Source: Bog-159 sp963818855 (GTDB lineage: Bacteria; Acidobacteriota; Terriglobia; Bryobacterales; Bryobacteraceae). Taken from it: a stretch of 64,000 nt of DNA. The position numbers were made by a program, and so were the translations under genes. Each line of letters starts with the position of its first letter. Position 1 is the stretch's first letter. Shown here piece after piece: positions 44,533-53,334 of this stretch. The stretch is taken from NCBI GenBank assembly GCA_963818855.1, contig CAWFUH010000006.1:744001-808000 (forward strand). The letters run 5' to 3'. The notes beneath the pieces were generated by a model, which was not told the DNA's origin, did not search any database, and saw only the letters and a program-made list of their open reading frames with translations.

Positions 44533-45909
44533 TCAGGAAGCCGCGGCCATCCAGCGCTTGCGGCTGACGTGCGCGGCCACGAATAGCGTCAGGAATCCAG
44601 CCATCAAACCCACGGACGCACCCAGCCCGATCCATTGCGGTGAGGACGAGTGCAACCAGAGTGTCAGCGCCACATTGACCAGTACCGGGATGATGGCCGC
44701 ACTCAACGCCAGCACGGGGCGGTCAAGGGCGAACAGCGCTCGCCCGGTCAATTCCAACAGGCTCCAGCCAATTAAACTGGGCGCCATGCCCAGGAAAACG
44801 GCAGAGACTAAGTTAGTGGATTGCGCGGTGAAATTACCGCGTTGAAACAGGATCGCGATAACCGGATGGCGCAAAGCCAGCGCCACGCCACATGCCGCAA
44901 CCGCGCCCAGCGCCGCCAGACCGAGCGTTCTGTCGATCAGGCGAAACGCCTGGCCGAAGCGCAATTGGGCGCGCAGTCGCGCGATCTCCGGCAGCAGCGA
45001 ATTGGAAATCGGACTCACCAGGAAGGCAAGCGGGACGCCTACTCCGCGCATGCAATAATCCAGCGCGGCGGCCATGCCCGGTCCGATATGCGTGGCCCAG
45101 GCGCGCGTGAAGACAATGTTCAGCGCCAGGCTGACCGCATACAACGACACCACCAGCGGCCGTCCGAGGATTTCGTGCCAATGCACTTGGGAAGGCGGCA
45201 GGTTGCGCGTGTCGAGATCGGCGCGCGCACAGAAATAGACGATTCCGTATTGTACCCACGCCCCGGCGGTGTAGCCGATGGCGAATCCGTAGACTCCCAT
45301 CACATGGTACAAGCTGAGGGCGCCGATGATGGTGCACGCATTCAGACAGGCCTGATAAAACGCGAAGGGCGCGAAACGGCGCCCGGTATACAGCAGCGCG
45401 CAGTTGACGGCTGCCGCGCCGGCCGCCATGATGGTGAACGCCGCGATGCGCAAGATGGTGACGGAGGTTTGGTAATAGCGCGGGTCCAGGCCCGGCGCGA
45501 GCACGGCGATCAGCCAGGGCGCGCAAAGCACGACCGCTACCGTCAGGGACGTAAACAGCCAGGCGAATCGCTGATTCAACTTCAAGAAGAGGGCCGTGCG
45601 TTCGGCACCCTGCCGCGCGGTGAGCATGGGCACGAAAGCGAACACCATCGTGTTGATGAGGACCGAATTCAGGGCATCCAGCGGTCCCAGGGCCACCGCC
45701 AGCGAATCCGCCTGGGAGTGGGTGCCCAGCAGGTAAGCGGTTACCGCCATGCGTACGTAGCCGATGATATTGCCGGCGATGAGACCGGCCCCAATGGTCA
45801 GGCCGCCGCGCACCAGCGGACTTTCGACCGCGCGCGCCAGTACGCGTTCCGCAAGAACCGGAGCTGTGGAATCCGTACTCAGACTTGCCTCGGAATTTCG
45901 CGCGCTCAA
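44533..45909 (-). CDS. MurJ/MviN-family lipid II flippase homologue
   Basis: This 458-residue protein has about 13 hydrophobic helices of the MOP superfamily: LIAGNIIGYVRMAVTAYLLG, ADSLAVALGPLDALNSVLIN, MVFAFVPMLT near the N-terminus and VGVPLAFLVSPISNSLLPEI later. MurJ moves lipid II across the inner membrane for peptidoglycan synthesis. This version is somewhat shorter than typical MurJ (about 510), so an exopolysaccharide-linked paralogue is possible. The TTG at 45909 has GGGAG 5 bases upstream, inside a GC-rich CCGCGACCGTAAGGGAGCGG element. It follows tpx by 47 bases. Confidence 0.82.
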   Translation of the reverse strand: MSARNSEASLSTDSTAPVLAERVLARAVESPLVRGGLTIGAGLIAGNIIGYVRMAVTAYLLGTHSQADSLAVALGPLDALNSVLINTMVFAFVPMLTARQGAERTALFLKLNQRFAWLFTSLTVAVVLCAPWLIAVLAPGLDPRYYQTSVTILRIAAFTIMAAGAAAVNCALLYTGRRFAPFAFYQACLNACTIIGALSLYHVMGVYGFAIGYTAGAWVQYGIVYFCARADLDTRNLPPSQVHWHEILGRPLVVSLYAVSLALNIVFTRAWATHIGPGMAAALDYCMRGVGVPLAFLVSPISNSLLPEIARLRAQLRFGQAFRLIDRTLGLAALGAVAACGVALALRHPVIAILFQRGNFTAQSTNLVSAVFLGMAPSLIGWSLLELTGRALFALDRPVLALSAAIIPVLVNVALTLWLHSSSPQWIGLGASVGLMAGFLTLFVAAHVSRKRWMAAAS

Positions 45910-45956
45910 ACCGCTCCCTTACGGTCGCGGCTCAGTAACGCGGCAGAAGCTTGATT

Positions 45957-46466
45957 TTAAGATGCCGCCCGCGCCGCCGCCAGCGCGGTTTCGTAATTCG
46001 GAAAATCCGCGACTTCCTTCACATACTCCGCATGCTTGATCTTATTGTCCTTGCCCACCACGAAAATGGCGCGGCTTTCAATCCGCAATTCCTTGATCAG
46101 CGTGCCATAGTGGCTGCCGAACGAGCCGTCCTTGTGGTCCGACAGCATCTTGACTTTATCGACTCCAAAAGCGCCGCACCAGCGCTTCTGCGCGAACGGC
46201 AGATCCATGCTCACGGTGTAGATATCCACGCTGGGCAGCTTACGGGCTTCCTCATTGAACCGCTTGGTCTGCGCATCGCAAACCGGCGTATCGAGCGACG
46301 GCACCACGCTGAAAATCCGCACGTTTTCTCCCGTGCCGGACAACGTGACGGGCTTCAGACTGTTGTCCACCACCTCGAAATCGGGCGCCGGGTCGCCTGG
46401 TTTGAGCTCCGGTCCCATCAGCGTCTTGGGATCTCCGCGCAGTGTGGTTGCTCCTGGTCTTTCCAT
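45957..46466 (-). CDS. tpx: Thiol peroxidase (Tpx, atypical 2-Cys peroxiredoxin)
   Basis: This 169-residue enzyme has the Tpx signature SVVPSLDTPVCDAQTKRFNE with the peroxidatic Cys, the resolving Cys in AQKRWCGAFGVD, and the N-terminal GDPAPDFEVVD. It reduces lipid and alkyl hydroperoxides using thioredoxin. AGGAGG precedes the ATG. It lies 27 bases after the DUF255 thioredoxin-fold gene, giving a redox-themed operon with the murJ-like gene last. Confidence 0.94.
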   Translation of the reverse strand: MERPGATTLRGDPKTLMGPELKPGDPAPDFEVVDNSLKPVTLSGTGENVRIFSVVPSLDTPVCDAQTKRFNEEARKLPSVDIYTVSMDLPFAQKRWCGAFGVDKVKMLSDHKDGSFGSHYGTLIKELRIESRAIFVVGKDNKIKHAEYVKEVADFPNYETALAAARAAS

Positions 46467-46493
46467 CTCTCCTCCTGTTGTTTTGGTGATGCC

Positions 46494-48584
46494 CTATTGT
46501 AACAACTGCCCGAACCGGGCCGCGTCCGCCGTGGGCAATTGGCAGGTGTAATCTTCGCACACGTAAGCGGCGGCATGTCCGCCGATCGGCTGCATGCCGG
46601 CCACTACCGGCAGATAGCGCGATATGGCAGCACGCGATTCGGCATTCACCAGCAGCACGATGCCATGGGGAAGGAAGCGGGAGCGGAGCACGGCCAGCAA
46701 TCGCCCCGTATCCTGCGCGTCGCGCTCGCCCGCCACGATGATCTGCCGGGGCTTCGCCGTGCTGAATTCGTAAGCTACCAGCATCTGCGGTACGCCCACG
46801 GGAGCTGTGACCATGCGCGATCCGAAAGCCTCCAGGGCGCGCGCCCCAACTGCGCGGAAATCCGCCCGGTCCGTGATTTGCGCCAGGCGCATCAAGTTGA
46901 GCGCGGCGATGGAATTGCCCGACGGTTCCGCGCCGTCATAGTCCTCCTTGATCCGCATGACGAGCGAGGGATCGCCTGCGGCCGTGCTGTAGAATGCGCC
47001 GTGCTCCTTATCTTCGAACAGTTCCACCATCCTCTCCGTGAGCCGGATGGCGAGTTCCAGATCGCGCCATTCGAAAGTGGTTTCGTACAGATCGAGCAGG
47101 CCTTGTGCCAGGAACGCATAATCGTCCAGGAAACCGGGGATGGCCGCTTCACCCTGGCGGTACCGCCGCAGCAGGATTCCCGTGCCGGGATCGTACATGC
47201 GACCCGCGAGGAAATCCGCGGCGCGCCGGGCGGCATCCGCGTAGCGCGCTTCCCCCAGCACGGCCGCGGCTTTGGCGAATGCCGAAATCATGAGCCCGTT
47301 CCAGGCGGTAAGGACTTTATCGTCGAGATGCGGACGAATCCGCCGGCTGCGCGCCGCCAGCAACTTTTGCGAGGCTTCGCGAATCGCCGCAAGCTGCGCG
47401 GCGTCCTCCACCGGATGCGCCTGATACAGGATGTTCTTGCCCACGAACTCGTGGTGCGGATCGTTCGAGACATTTCCATCCGGCAGGACCCCGTAGTGAC
47501 GGCAGAACCACTCAGCCGCCGGCTGGCCAACCGCAGCTTCGATTTCGGATTGCGTCCATATGTAGAACGCGCCCTCGCCTTTCTCCTCGGGATGCGCCGG
47601 GTCGATCACGCTGTCGGCATCTTCGGCGGAATAGAATGCGCCGCCCGGATCGCGCATATCGCGCAGCACGTAATCCAGAATGCCGCGCGCGGTCGCGGCG
47701 TAGGAAGCGTCGACCGTAATTTGATACGCCTCCACGTACGATATCGCCAGTTGCGCCTGGTCGTAGAGCATTTTCTCGAAATGCGGAACGAACCAGCGGG
47801 CGTCCACCGAATATCGATGGAAGCCGCCGCCCAGTTGATCGTACATGCCGCCCTTGGCCATTTCGCGCAGGGTCGCCAGAACCATGTCCAGCGCCTCCTG
47901 GTTTTTCGTGCTGGCATGGTAACGCAGCAGGAAGTTCAGCATCACCGGACGGGGAAACTTGGGCGCTTCTCCAAAGCCGGCGTAACGCGAATCGAAGCTG
48001 CGCCGGAAAACGTAAAAAGCGCTATCGAGCGTATCTGGGCCGGGGCGCAACGCCGAGCCCGCGCCGGCTGCCACTACGGCGGATTGGTTGGTCAACTGCG
48101 CAATGGCGTCGCGGCTGGATTCCTCGATCCTCTCGCGGTCCTGCCGCCAGGCTTCGGCCACGCGCTCGAGCACCATGGGGAAACCGGGATGGCCGTAACG
48201 CTGCTCCGGCGGGAAATACGTGCCGCCGTAGAACGGCTTCAGATCGGGCGTGAGCCAGACGGACATAGGCCAGCCCCCGCTGCCGGTGGTGGCTTGCACG
48301 AATGACATGTAGATGCGATCCACATCCGGGCGCTCTTCGCGATCGACCTTGATGGCGACAAAGTACTGGTTCATGAGCGCGGCTGTAGCCTCGTTTTCGA
48401 AGGATTCGCGCTCCATCACGTGGCACCAATGGCAAGTCGAGTAGCCGATGGATAGGAAGATCGGTTTTTGCTCGATGCGGGCTTTTTCGAACGCATCCGG
48501 TCCCCAAGCGTACCAGTCGACCGGATTGTGGGCGTGCTGGATCAGATATGGACTTTTCTCGGCAATCAACCGATTTGTGCGCAT
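46494..48584 (-). CDS. Thioredoxin-domain protein of the YyaL/SSP411 (DUF255) family
   Basis: This protein of about 696 residues has an N-terminal thioredoxin-like domain (NRLIAEKSPYLIQHAHNPVD, SIGYSTCHWCHVMERESFEN with a CxxC pair, and VDREERPDVDRIYM). A long (alpha/alpha)6-type domain follows, with WPMSVWLTPDLKPFYGGTYF and FHRYSVDARWFVPHFEKMLY. The family is widespread (human SPATA20) with no settled activity; an epimerase- or glycosidase-like fold is suspected. I place the start at ATG 48584; the frame extends to a TTG at 48596. Confidence 0.93.
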   Translation of the reverse strand: MRTNRLIAEKSPYLIQHAHNPVDWYAWGPDAFEKARIEQKPIFLSIGYSTCHWCHVMERESFENEATAALMNQYFVAIKVDREERPDVDRIYMSFVQATTGSGGWPMSVWLTPDLKPFYGGTYFPPEQRYGHPGFPMVLERVAEAWRQDRERIEESSRDAIAQLTNQSAVVAAGAGSALRPGPDTLDSAFYVFRRSFDSRYAGFGEAPKFPRPVMLNFLLRYHASTKNQEALDMVLATLREMAKGGMYDQLGGGFHRYSVDARWFVPHFEKMLYDQAQLAISYVEAYQITVDASYAATARGILDYVLRDMRDPGGAFYSAEDADSVIDPAHPEEKGEGAFYIWTQSEIEAAVGQPAAEWFCRHYGVLPDGNVSNDPHHEFVGKNILYQAHPVEDAAQLAAIREASQKLLAARSRRIRPHLDDKVLTAWNGLMISAFAKAAAVLGEARYADAARRAADFLAGRMYDPGTGILLRRYRQGEAAIPGFLDDYAFLAQGLLDLYETTFEWRDLELAIRLTERMVELFEDKEHGAFYSTAAGDPSLVMRIKEDYDGAEPSGNSIAALNLMRLAQITDRADFRAVGARALEAFGSRMVTAPVGVPQMLVAYEFSTAKPRQIIVAGERDAQDTGRLLAVLRSRFLPHGIVLLVNAESRAAISRYLPVVAGMQPIGGHAAAYVCEDYTCQLPTADAARFGQLLQ

Positions 48585-48693
48585 GTTCGCTTTCAATTAA
48601 CCCAACAGTACTTCTATCATAGCCTTACGATCTAGACCCAATGGTACTTTTCGCCATTGTAATTATTAGGCGGTTTAAATCACTATACCCATA

Positions 48694-48791
48694 AGAGCGT
48701 GAATGGCGTGTGTCTTATATGCTGCCTGTGACCTACCCCCTAGCCGCCAGAATTTTCCCGCCCGAACGACTCAGATTCCCGTTCACGCTCT
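48694..48791. other. Candidate structured RNA or miniature mobile element (three-way junction)
   Basis: AGAGCGTGAA (48694-48703) and TTCACGCTCT (48782-48791) are perfect 10-bp inverted repeats enclosing 78 bases. Directly inside, TGGCG (48704-48708) pairs with CGCCA (48745-48749), and GAAT (48750-48753) pairs with ATTC (48775-48778). This gives a closed three-way junction on either strand. A TATACC element ends 4 bases before the left arm. The setting is an unusually AT-rich gap 70 bases before an amino-acid permease. It matches no RNA family I can name. Confidence 0.4.
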
Positions 48792-48860
48792 GAAATAACA
48801 CATGTGTCCCGCCGGCTAAGGCTTGCCCTCGGTTGTGGCATACAATGACCATAAGCGAAC

Positions 48861-50243
48861 ATGCTCACGCAGCTTCAGGGCAAGACGGGACTGCTACGCC
48901 AACTCGGCTTCGTCAGCGCCACAGCCCTGGTGGTCTCGAACATGGTCGGTATGGGCATCTTCACCACAACCGGCTTTATGGCGCGGGACTTGGGCAGCGG
49001 CAAGATTATTCTGGCCGTCTGGCTGGCGGGCGCCCTGTTCGCATTAGCCGGCGCTCTCACTTATTCCGAATTAGGCATTAACTTTCCCAGCTCCGGAGGC
49101 GAGTATGTTTACCTCACTCGCGCCTTCGGTCCCGCCTGGGGCTTCATGACCGGATGGATCTCATTCTTCGCCGGCTTTTCAGCGCCTATTGCAGCCGCGG
49201 CTTTGGCCTTTTCGAATTATCTGGGCTATTTCTATCCTTCGCTGCAGCAGGAACACGCGCGCTATGTGTTCGGCTCGGGTCCGCTAACCATCCGCCTGGG
49301 CGGGGAGCAGACCATGGCGTGCCTGTTGATTGCGGCTTTCAGCATTCTGAATTGTCTGGGGGTGCGGCGGACGGCCAAGGTGCAGAACGCGCTGACCGCC
49401 ACCAAGCTGGTGGTGATCATCGGTTTTATCGGCCTTGGTTTCCTGAGCGGCGCAGGAAGCTGGCGGCACTTCTCCGAACCTGCGGTGCGCACCGCGACCA
49501 CGACATTACCGCAACAATTTGTCATCAGCCTGTTGTGGGTGATGGTCGCTTACAGCGGGTGGAACGCTGCCACTTACGTGGCTGAAGAACTGAAGCATCC
49601 GGAGCGGACACTGCCCGCGGCGCTGGCAGCCGGCACGGCGTTGGTCACGGCGCTCTTTATCGGCCTGAATGTGATTTTTATTTATTCCACGCCGCTGGAA
49701 TCGATGAAAGGCGTATTAGCGGTGGGATCGCTGGCCGCCTCCAACCTGTTCGGTCCTCAGGTGGCGGGAACATTTTCCGCGCTGATGGCGCTGTCGCTGA
49801 TGGCCACGGTGAACGCCGAGGTGACCATCGGTCCGCGGGTGTATTACGCCATGGCCAAAAACAAGGCATTCTTCAAGGCTGCCGCCAAAGTTCATCCGGA
49901 GTGGCACACCCCGGTGACCGCGATTCTGAGCCAGGGCCTTTGCGCGATGGTGATGACCGTGACACCCTTTCCGCAACTGGTATACTACATCGGCTTCAGC
50001 CTGACATTTTTCTCCGTGCTGTCGGTGGCGTCGGTCTTCGTGTTCCGGCGCAGACCCGGTTGGCAAAAGCTGCGCCCGGTGAGCTTCCTGTTTCCGGCGA
50101 TTCCGCTGGCCTATATTCTGGTGGGGACTTGCATGATCGTTTACGGCGTGGTGTGGCAGCCGGTGGCCTCGTTAACCGCGCTGGTCACGATTGGCGCGGG
50201 GGCTGCGGTGTATCATGTGTGGCTGCGCCCGCGCGTTGCTTGA
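48861..50243 (+). CDS. APC-superfamily amino acid permease
   Basis: This 460-residue transporter has about 12 TM helices. The TM1 substrate motif is VVSNMVGMGIFTTTGFMARD, followed by ALTYSELGINFPSSGGEYVY and LTRAFGPAWGFMTGWISF. TM6-region SLLWVMVAYSGWNAATYVAE is also typical of LAT/SteT-like members. It likely exchanges or imports amino acids across the inner membrane; specificity is not readable. The ATG at 48861 gives a normal N-terminus, and the structured element at 48694-48791 lies upstream and could regulate it. Confidence 0.9.
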   Translation: MLTQLQGKTGLLRQLGFVSATALVVSNMVGMGIFTTTGFMARDLGSGKIILAVWLAGALFALAGALTYSELGINFPSSGGEYVYLTRAFGPAWGFMTGWISFFAGFSAPIAAAALAFSNYLGYFYPSLQQEHARYVFGSGPLTIRLGGEQTMACLLIAAFSILNCLGVRRTAKVQNALTATKLVVIIGFIGLGFLSGAGSWRHFSEPAVRTATTTLPQQFVISLLWVMVAYSGWNAATYVAEELKHPERTLPAALAAGTALVTALFIGLNVIFIYSTPLESMKGVLAVGSLAASNLFGPQVAGTFSALMALSLMATVNAEVTIGPRVYYAMAKNKAFFKAAAKVHPEWHTPVTAILSQGLCAMVMTVTPFPQLVYYIGFSLTFFSVLSVASVFVFRRRPGWQKLRPVSFLFPAIPLAYILVGTCMIVYGVVWQPVASLTALVTIGAGAAVYHVWLRPRVA

Positions 50244-50251
50244 GGCGTGGG

Positions 50252-50288
50252 GCAGACCTCCAGGTCTGCAGCGGGTCTCCAGACCCGC
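50252..50288. repeat. Two modular palindromes between convergent genes
   Basis: GCAGACCT-CC-AGGTCTGC (50252-50269) and GCGGGTCT-CC-AGACCCGC (50271-50288) are perfect and preceded by GTGGG. The second differs from the third unit of the 25561 array only in its central dinucleotide (CC for GG). Lying between the 3' ends of two convergent genes, they could also act as a bidirectional terminator, though no T-run follows. Confidence 0.85.
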
Positions 50289-50289
50289 G

Positions 50290-51097
50290 TTACTTTCGCG
50301 ATGCGATGGTTTTCCGGGTATCGATAGTTCTCTGGAACCAGCGATCGGCCTGCGCCATGTCCTCCGCATATGCCTGCGGCGGGTCTTCCAAATCGGCCTT
50401 CACGCGGTACAGCAGCTTCATATACGCCATGGCATCGGTGTACTCGGGATTCAAAGCCAGTGCCTCGCTAAGGTTGTCCATGCCTTCTGCGACCACCGGC
50501 ATGTAATTCGTCCGCAGCGCGCCGCGGACGCGCGCATCCCGAATGGGGCCCGCATCCTCCGGCTTCATCCCCGCGTCCTGCCTGGCCTCTTGAATTGGTC
50601 CTTGCACACGCGTCCAGGCAATCACGCCGAGCGTATAGAAAGCCTCCTGGCTGTTCGGCGCGACCACGATCAGCTTCTTGTACCAGGTGGCCGCCTCATC
50701 CAGCTTTTTCTGGTTGAAGTAGAGCGCGGCTTCCGAAGCCATCGCCAGTTGGTTGTCCGGCTCCAGTCGCAAGACGATGTCGAACTGTTCCGCGGCCGCG
50801 GACGCCATTGCCAGATTATCGGGCGAATCGGCGCGCGCCGGGAATGAGCTGCTGCATATATGCCGTAGCGAGGTAGAGGTGCGCCGTGGTGCAAACCGGA
50901 TCCGCGGCCACCGCAGCCTTAAAACTGTCCACGGCCGCCGCGTATTCCCCGTTCTTGAATGCCCGGATGCCCTGCGTCATGGCTTGCGCCGCCCGACCGC
51001 TGCGGCAGTCTCGTCCCGATTGGGCGCGCAGCGGCGCCACCAGGGCAAACCCTGCCACGCAGGCACAAACAATACGAGTGGGCGTGTGCATTTCCAT
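50290..51097 (-). CDS. Exported TPR protein (internal frameshift)
   Basis: The first frame (51097 to 50816) has a signal peptide (IVCACVAGFALVAPLRAQ) and a TPR unit (GIRAFKNGEYAAAVDSFKAA), then ends abruptly at IPGARRFAR. The second frame (to 50290) continues with MASAAAEQFDIVLRLEPDNQ and two to three more TPRs (PNSQEAFYTLGVIAWTR, then LSEALALNPEYTDAMAYMK). Removing one base in the GCGCGCGC tract near 50835 joins them as IPGARDSPDNLAMASAAAE. It is therefore one gene of about 268 codons with a one-base shift. TPRs mediate protein contacts; partners unknown. The ATG touches the preceding stop (TAGATG). Confidence 0.8.
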
Positions 51098-52048
51098 CTA
51101 AGCCGTGACCGGCGGCACCAGCGTTTTCAGAAATTCGTGCGCCATGCGGAAGCCGCGCTTGAATGATTCCGTGAAATTGTCCCCGTCGTAATCCGGAGAG
51201 AAGAACTCATCCTCGTTCTCGATGTTCATGGCGCCCTGATAGTGTACTTCCGCCAGCACCGAGAAAAACCCCTTCCAATCCATCGAGCCGTAACCGGGCA
51301 CCCGGAAGCGCCACCAGCGTGCGCCATTCACGGGCTGGATGCCGGCCCGCCGAACCACGTGCCAGAGAATCTCGGTGTCTTTCAGATGCACATCGTAGAT
51401 CTTATCCGCGAAATCGCGCGCCGCCTGCACGGGATCCATGAACTGCCAGACCAGGTGAGAAGGATCGAATTGCAGTCCCACATGCGGGCTATTTCCGAAT
51501 GCCTTGAATAGCGCCTCCCAGCCCACCGGGCCCGTGGCGATATTCGGTCCGCCGGCATAAGGCTCCCACAGCACGCGAACCTTGTATTTCTCGCACAGTG
51601 GAAAATACTTCTCGGTGTAAACGCGCACGATCTCGTCCACTTGCTCGCCGAGCGGCTTCCCCTTGATCGTACCGGATTGCCCGCCGATGTTCGGTATTCC
51701 CAGCTTGCCGCACAACTCGAGGCACTTGGCCGTGTACTGGTTTTGCCGGGCGCGCGCCGCCGGGTCGGGATGAATGTGGTTTCCGTCCACTGCCAGCGAG
51801 GAAATATAGATACCGGAGCGTTGCAGCTTATCTTTCAGGGTGGCAATCGCGGCATCGTCGAACTTGTCGGGATCGAGGCGCAGTTGCATGCTGGTGAAAC
51901 CCTCCGCCTTGACGAACTCGAGGTTGGCGTCGGAATAGCTGCCCAGAACGCCCAGCTTGGGCTTCCAGGGCTGTGTACGGGCGCGCTGCGCATGCGCAGC
52001 GGCCGCGGCCGGCAAAGCGGCCAGAAGGATGCGTCGGGAAATCGTCAC
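51098..52048 (-). CDS. Tat/Sec-exported sugar phosphate isomerase/epimerase-like TIM barrel
   Basis: This protein of about 316 residues begins with SRRILLAALPAAAAAHAQ, a double-arginine-like signal. The AP-endonuclease-2/xylose-isomerase TIM barrel has KLGVLGSYSDANLEFVKAEG, LGIPNIGGQSGTI, VRVLWEPYAGGP, VGLQFDPSHLVWQ, VHLKDTEILW and MNIENEDEFF. The Glu, Asp/His and Glu metal ligands of the fold are in these motifs. Substrate unknown; such exported members occur in acidobacterial sugar catabolism. The GTG at 52048 is chosen because it begins the signal; the open frame to 52372 has no supporting features. Confidence 0.85.
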   Translation of the reverse strand: MTISRRILLAALPAAAAAHAQRARTQPWKPKLGVLGSYSDANLEFVKAEGFTSMQLRLDPDKFDDAAIATLKDKLQRSGIYISSLAVDGNHIHPDPAARARQNQYTAKCLELCGKLGIPNIGGQSGTIKGKPLGEQVDEIVRVYTEKYFPLCEKYKVRVLWEPYAGGPNIATGPVGWEALFKAFGNSPHVGLQFDPSHLVWQFMDPVQAARDFADKIYDVHLKDTEILWHVVRRAGIQPVNGARWWRFRVPGYGSMDWKGFFSVLAEVHYQGAMNIENEDEFFSPDYDGDNFTESFKRGFRMAHEFLKTLVPPVTA

Positions 52049-52449
52049 GACCACGACGATAATCGAGTGCGCGGTTACAAGCAAGCGGGCAGACCGTCCC
52101 CGCCCGGCCCCTGCATGGAAACAGAGGCCAGGCGCAGCAATCCGGCTCGGATGGGAGGCTGTTCGCCCCGTCACCGAACCCGTCCGGACAACCGTCGCAA
52201 TTGGCCGGCAAGCCTTTCTCAAGGGCTCCGGGTGGATCACTACCAGACCGGCCGCTGAAATCCGGCCGGGGACGGGAAGAGCGCCCCAAATACGCCCCTC
52301 GTAAGGTACGCTGCCGAAGTCAGCACAGCGCCCTTTCTTGATTTCACGATGGCATGGAGCCCATCGCCACAAGCCGGGTGTTATGTAGAAGTAATTGAAA
52401 TGTAAGGAAAAAGAAAGCGTGTTCGGCTGCGACTACCCGCATGTGGCGC
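52049..52449. other. Intergenic stretch, no supported gene
   Basis: Contains only the implausible upstream extension of the TIM-barrel frame and overlapping antisense frames. No terminator, promoter or RNA gene stands out. Confidence 0.55.
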
Positions 52450-52493
52450 ACGAGCTTCAGCCGGTGCATCTGCACACTGAAGCGTGCGCTACG
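52450..52493. repeat. Imperfect modular palindrome cluster
   Basis: Three palindromes with a central dinucleotide follow one another: GCT-TC-AGC (52454-52461), GTGCA-TC-TGCAC (52464-52475) and GCACACT-GA-AGCGTGC (52472-52487, one mismatch). The last differs by one base from the unit at 31285-31300. The left flank GTGGCGCACG mirrors the CGTGCGCCAC-type right flank of the 31265 unit. Confidence 0.55.
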
Positions 52494-52673
52494 CTAATCG
52501 AATTCATCCAGCCCGTCGGCAGTCTCTTCCTCGGCCGGATGGTGAATCTCGACGATGTCGGCGACGTCATCATCAGCGTCCGCCAGTTTGCGCGTACGCG
52601 GGGATGGATGGCGGAACTTCCTGTCAGCCTCCGCATCTCCCGAATCTCGCCACTCAACACCTGTGACGTTCAT
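52494..52673 (-). CDS. Possible small acidic protein
   Basis: A 59-codon frame from ATG 52671-52673 to TAG at 52494-52496. The product is strongly acidic at the end (DADDDVADIVEIHHPAEEET) with a natural-looking composition and no repeats. No clear ribosome-binding site is seen and the family is unknown. It ends against the palindrome cluster at 52450-52493. It may be a small protein or the tail of a degraded gene. Confidence 0.35.
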   Translation of the reverse strand: MNVTGVEWRDSGDAEADRKFRHPSPRTRKLADADDDVADIVEIHHPAEEETADGLDEFD

Positions 52674-53276
52674 ACACTATTTAGATCGGCACAGAGGTCG
52701 CGGAGGTTTAGCGCGCCGTCGCCATGAGCCTACTCACCCCCAATACAAGTCACGAGAATACTTCCGGATGGATGTGAAAATTGCCAAAGATGCGAAACCG
52801 GGATGCGCGGGGGTGCAGCCAGATGGTTAAAGCGTGGACGCTGGCGGCCGCGTCCCGCGCGCCCAGAGACTGATCCCAACGCGTGGCAACGGCCGCGACC
52901 ACGAATGGCGGCTCTTCGAGGAACGTCGGCGTGACCTCTTCGCCCGCGGGAATCACCTTACGCGGCGACGTGAATGATCTAAAGACAAGGGGGTGCGAGC
53001 ACCGCCGGCCCTCGCGTCCGCCATCATGAGCGGACGGGCACAATGAAGTGGTGAGACGGCGCACGGCGATGTCACCGGCAGACGCGCGGTACGTCCATCG
53101 CAAGCGCTTGCACGCGACACCAGTGCAGCGCCGCTGGCTAGCGGGAGCGTCGTTGCGATAGATGTATCCGGGGCTTATCGGTGTGGCGGCGGAGCAATCT
53201 ACTGCGGAGCGGGTGGAAGAGCAAATTTCAAACAAGGTCGTGAAACGCACTTGCGGACAGTTGTTTGACTAGACGC
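52674..53276. other. Intergenic stretch with a possible relic
   Basis: A minus-strand frame (52750-53250) is open for 166 codons. Only its last third (SFTSPRKVIPAGEEVTPTFL and EEPPFVVAAVATRWDQSLG) looks protein-like. It has no ribosome-binding site and the first part is compositionally poor, so I treat it as a possible relic rather than a gene. Confidence 0.4.
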
Positions 53277-53308
53277 AAAAAAGATCGGGGGGCGGATCGC
53301 TCCCGCCC
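53277..53308 (-). terminator. Intrinsic terminator of the NHL-type gene
   Basis: On the minus strand a GGGCGG / CCGCCC stem (53303-53308 with 53090-series partner at 53290-53295) with a 7-base loop is followed, after a short spacer, by six T residues (53277-53282). It lies 27 bases past the stop of the secreted beta-propeller gene. Confidence 0.7.
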
Positions 53309-53334
53309 TCCCAGCTTCCCAACGGCAGGCTGCG

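Noticed and set aside
46539..48305. 588-codon open frame on the plus strand
   Set aside because: It is the antisense shadow of the DUF255 gene, whose minus-strand product has clear family motifs. GC-rich codon use keeps the opposite frame open.
50252..50288. Bidirectional intrinsic terminator
   Set aside because: Hairpins are strong but no T-run follows on either strand, and the same design occurs in divergent promoters and inside a coding region, so I list it as a repeat.
52049..52372. Long N-terminal extension of the TIM-barrel isomerase
   Set aside because: A Tat/Sec-like signal peptide starts at the GTG 52048; upstream residues look like translated non-coding sequence.
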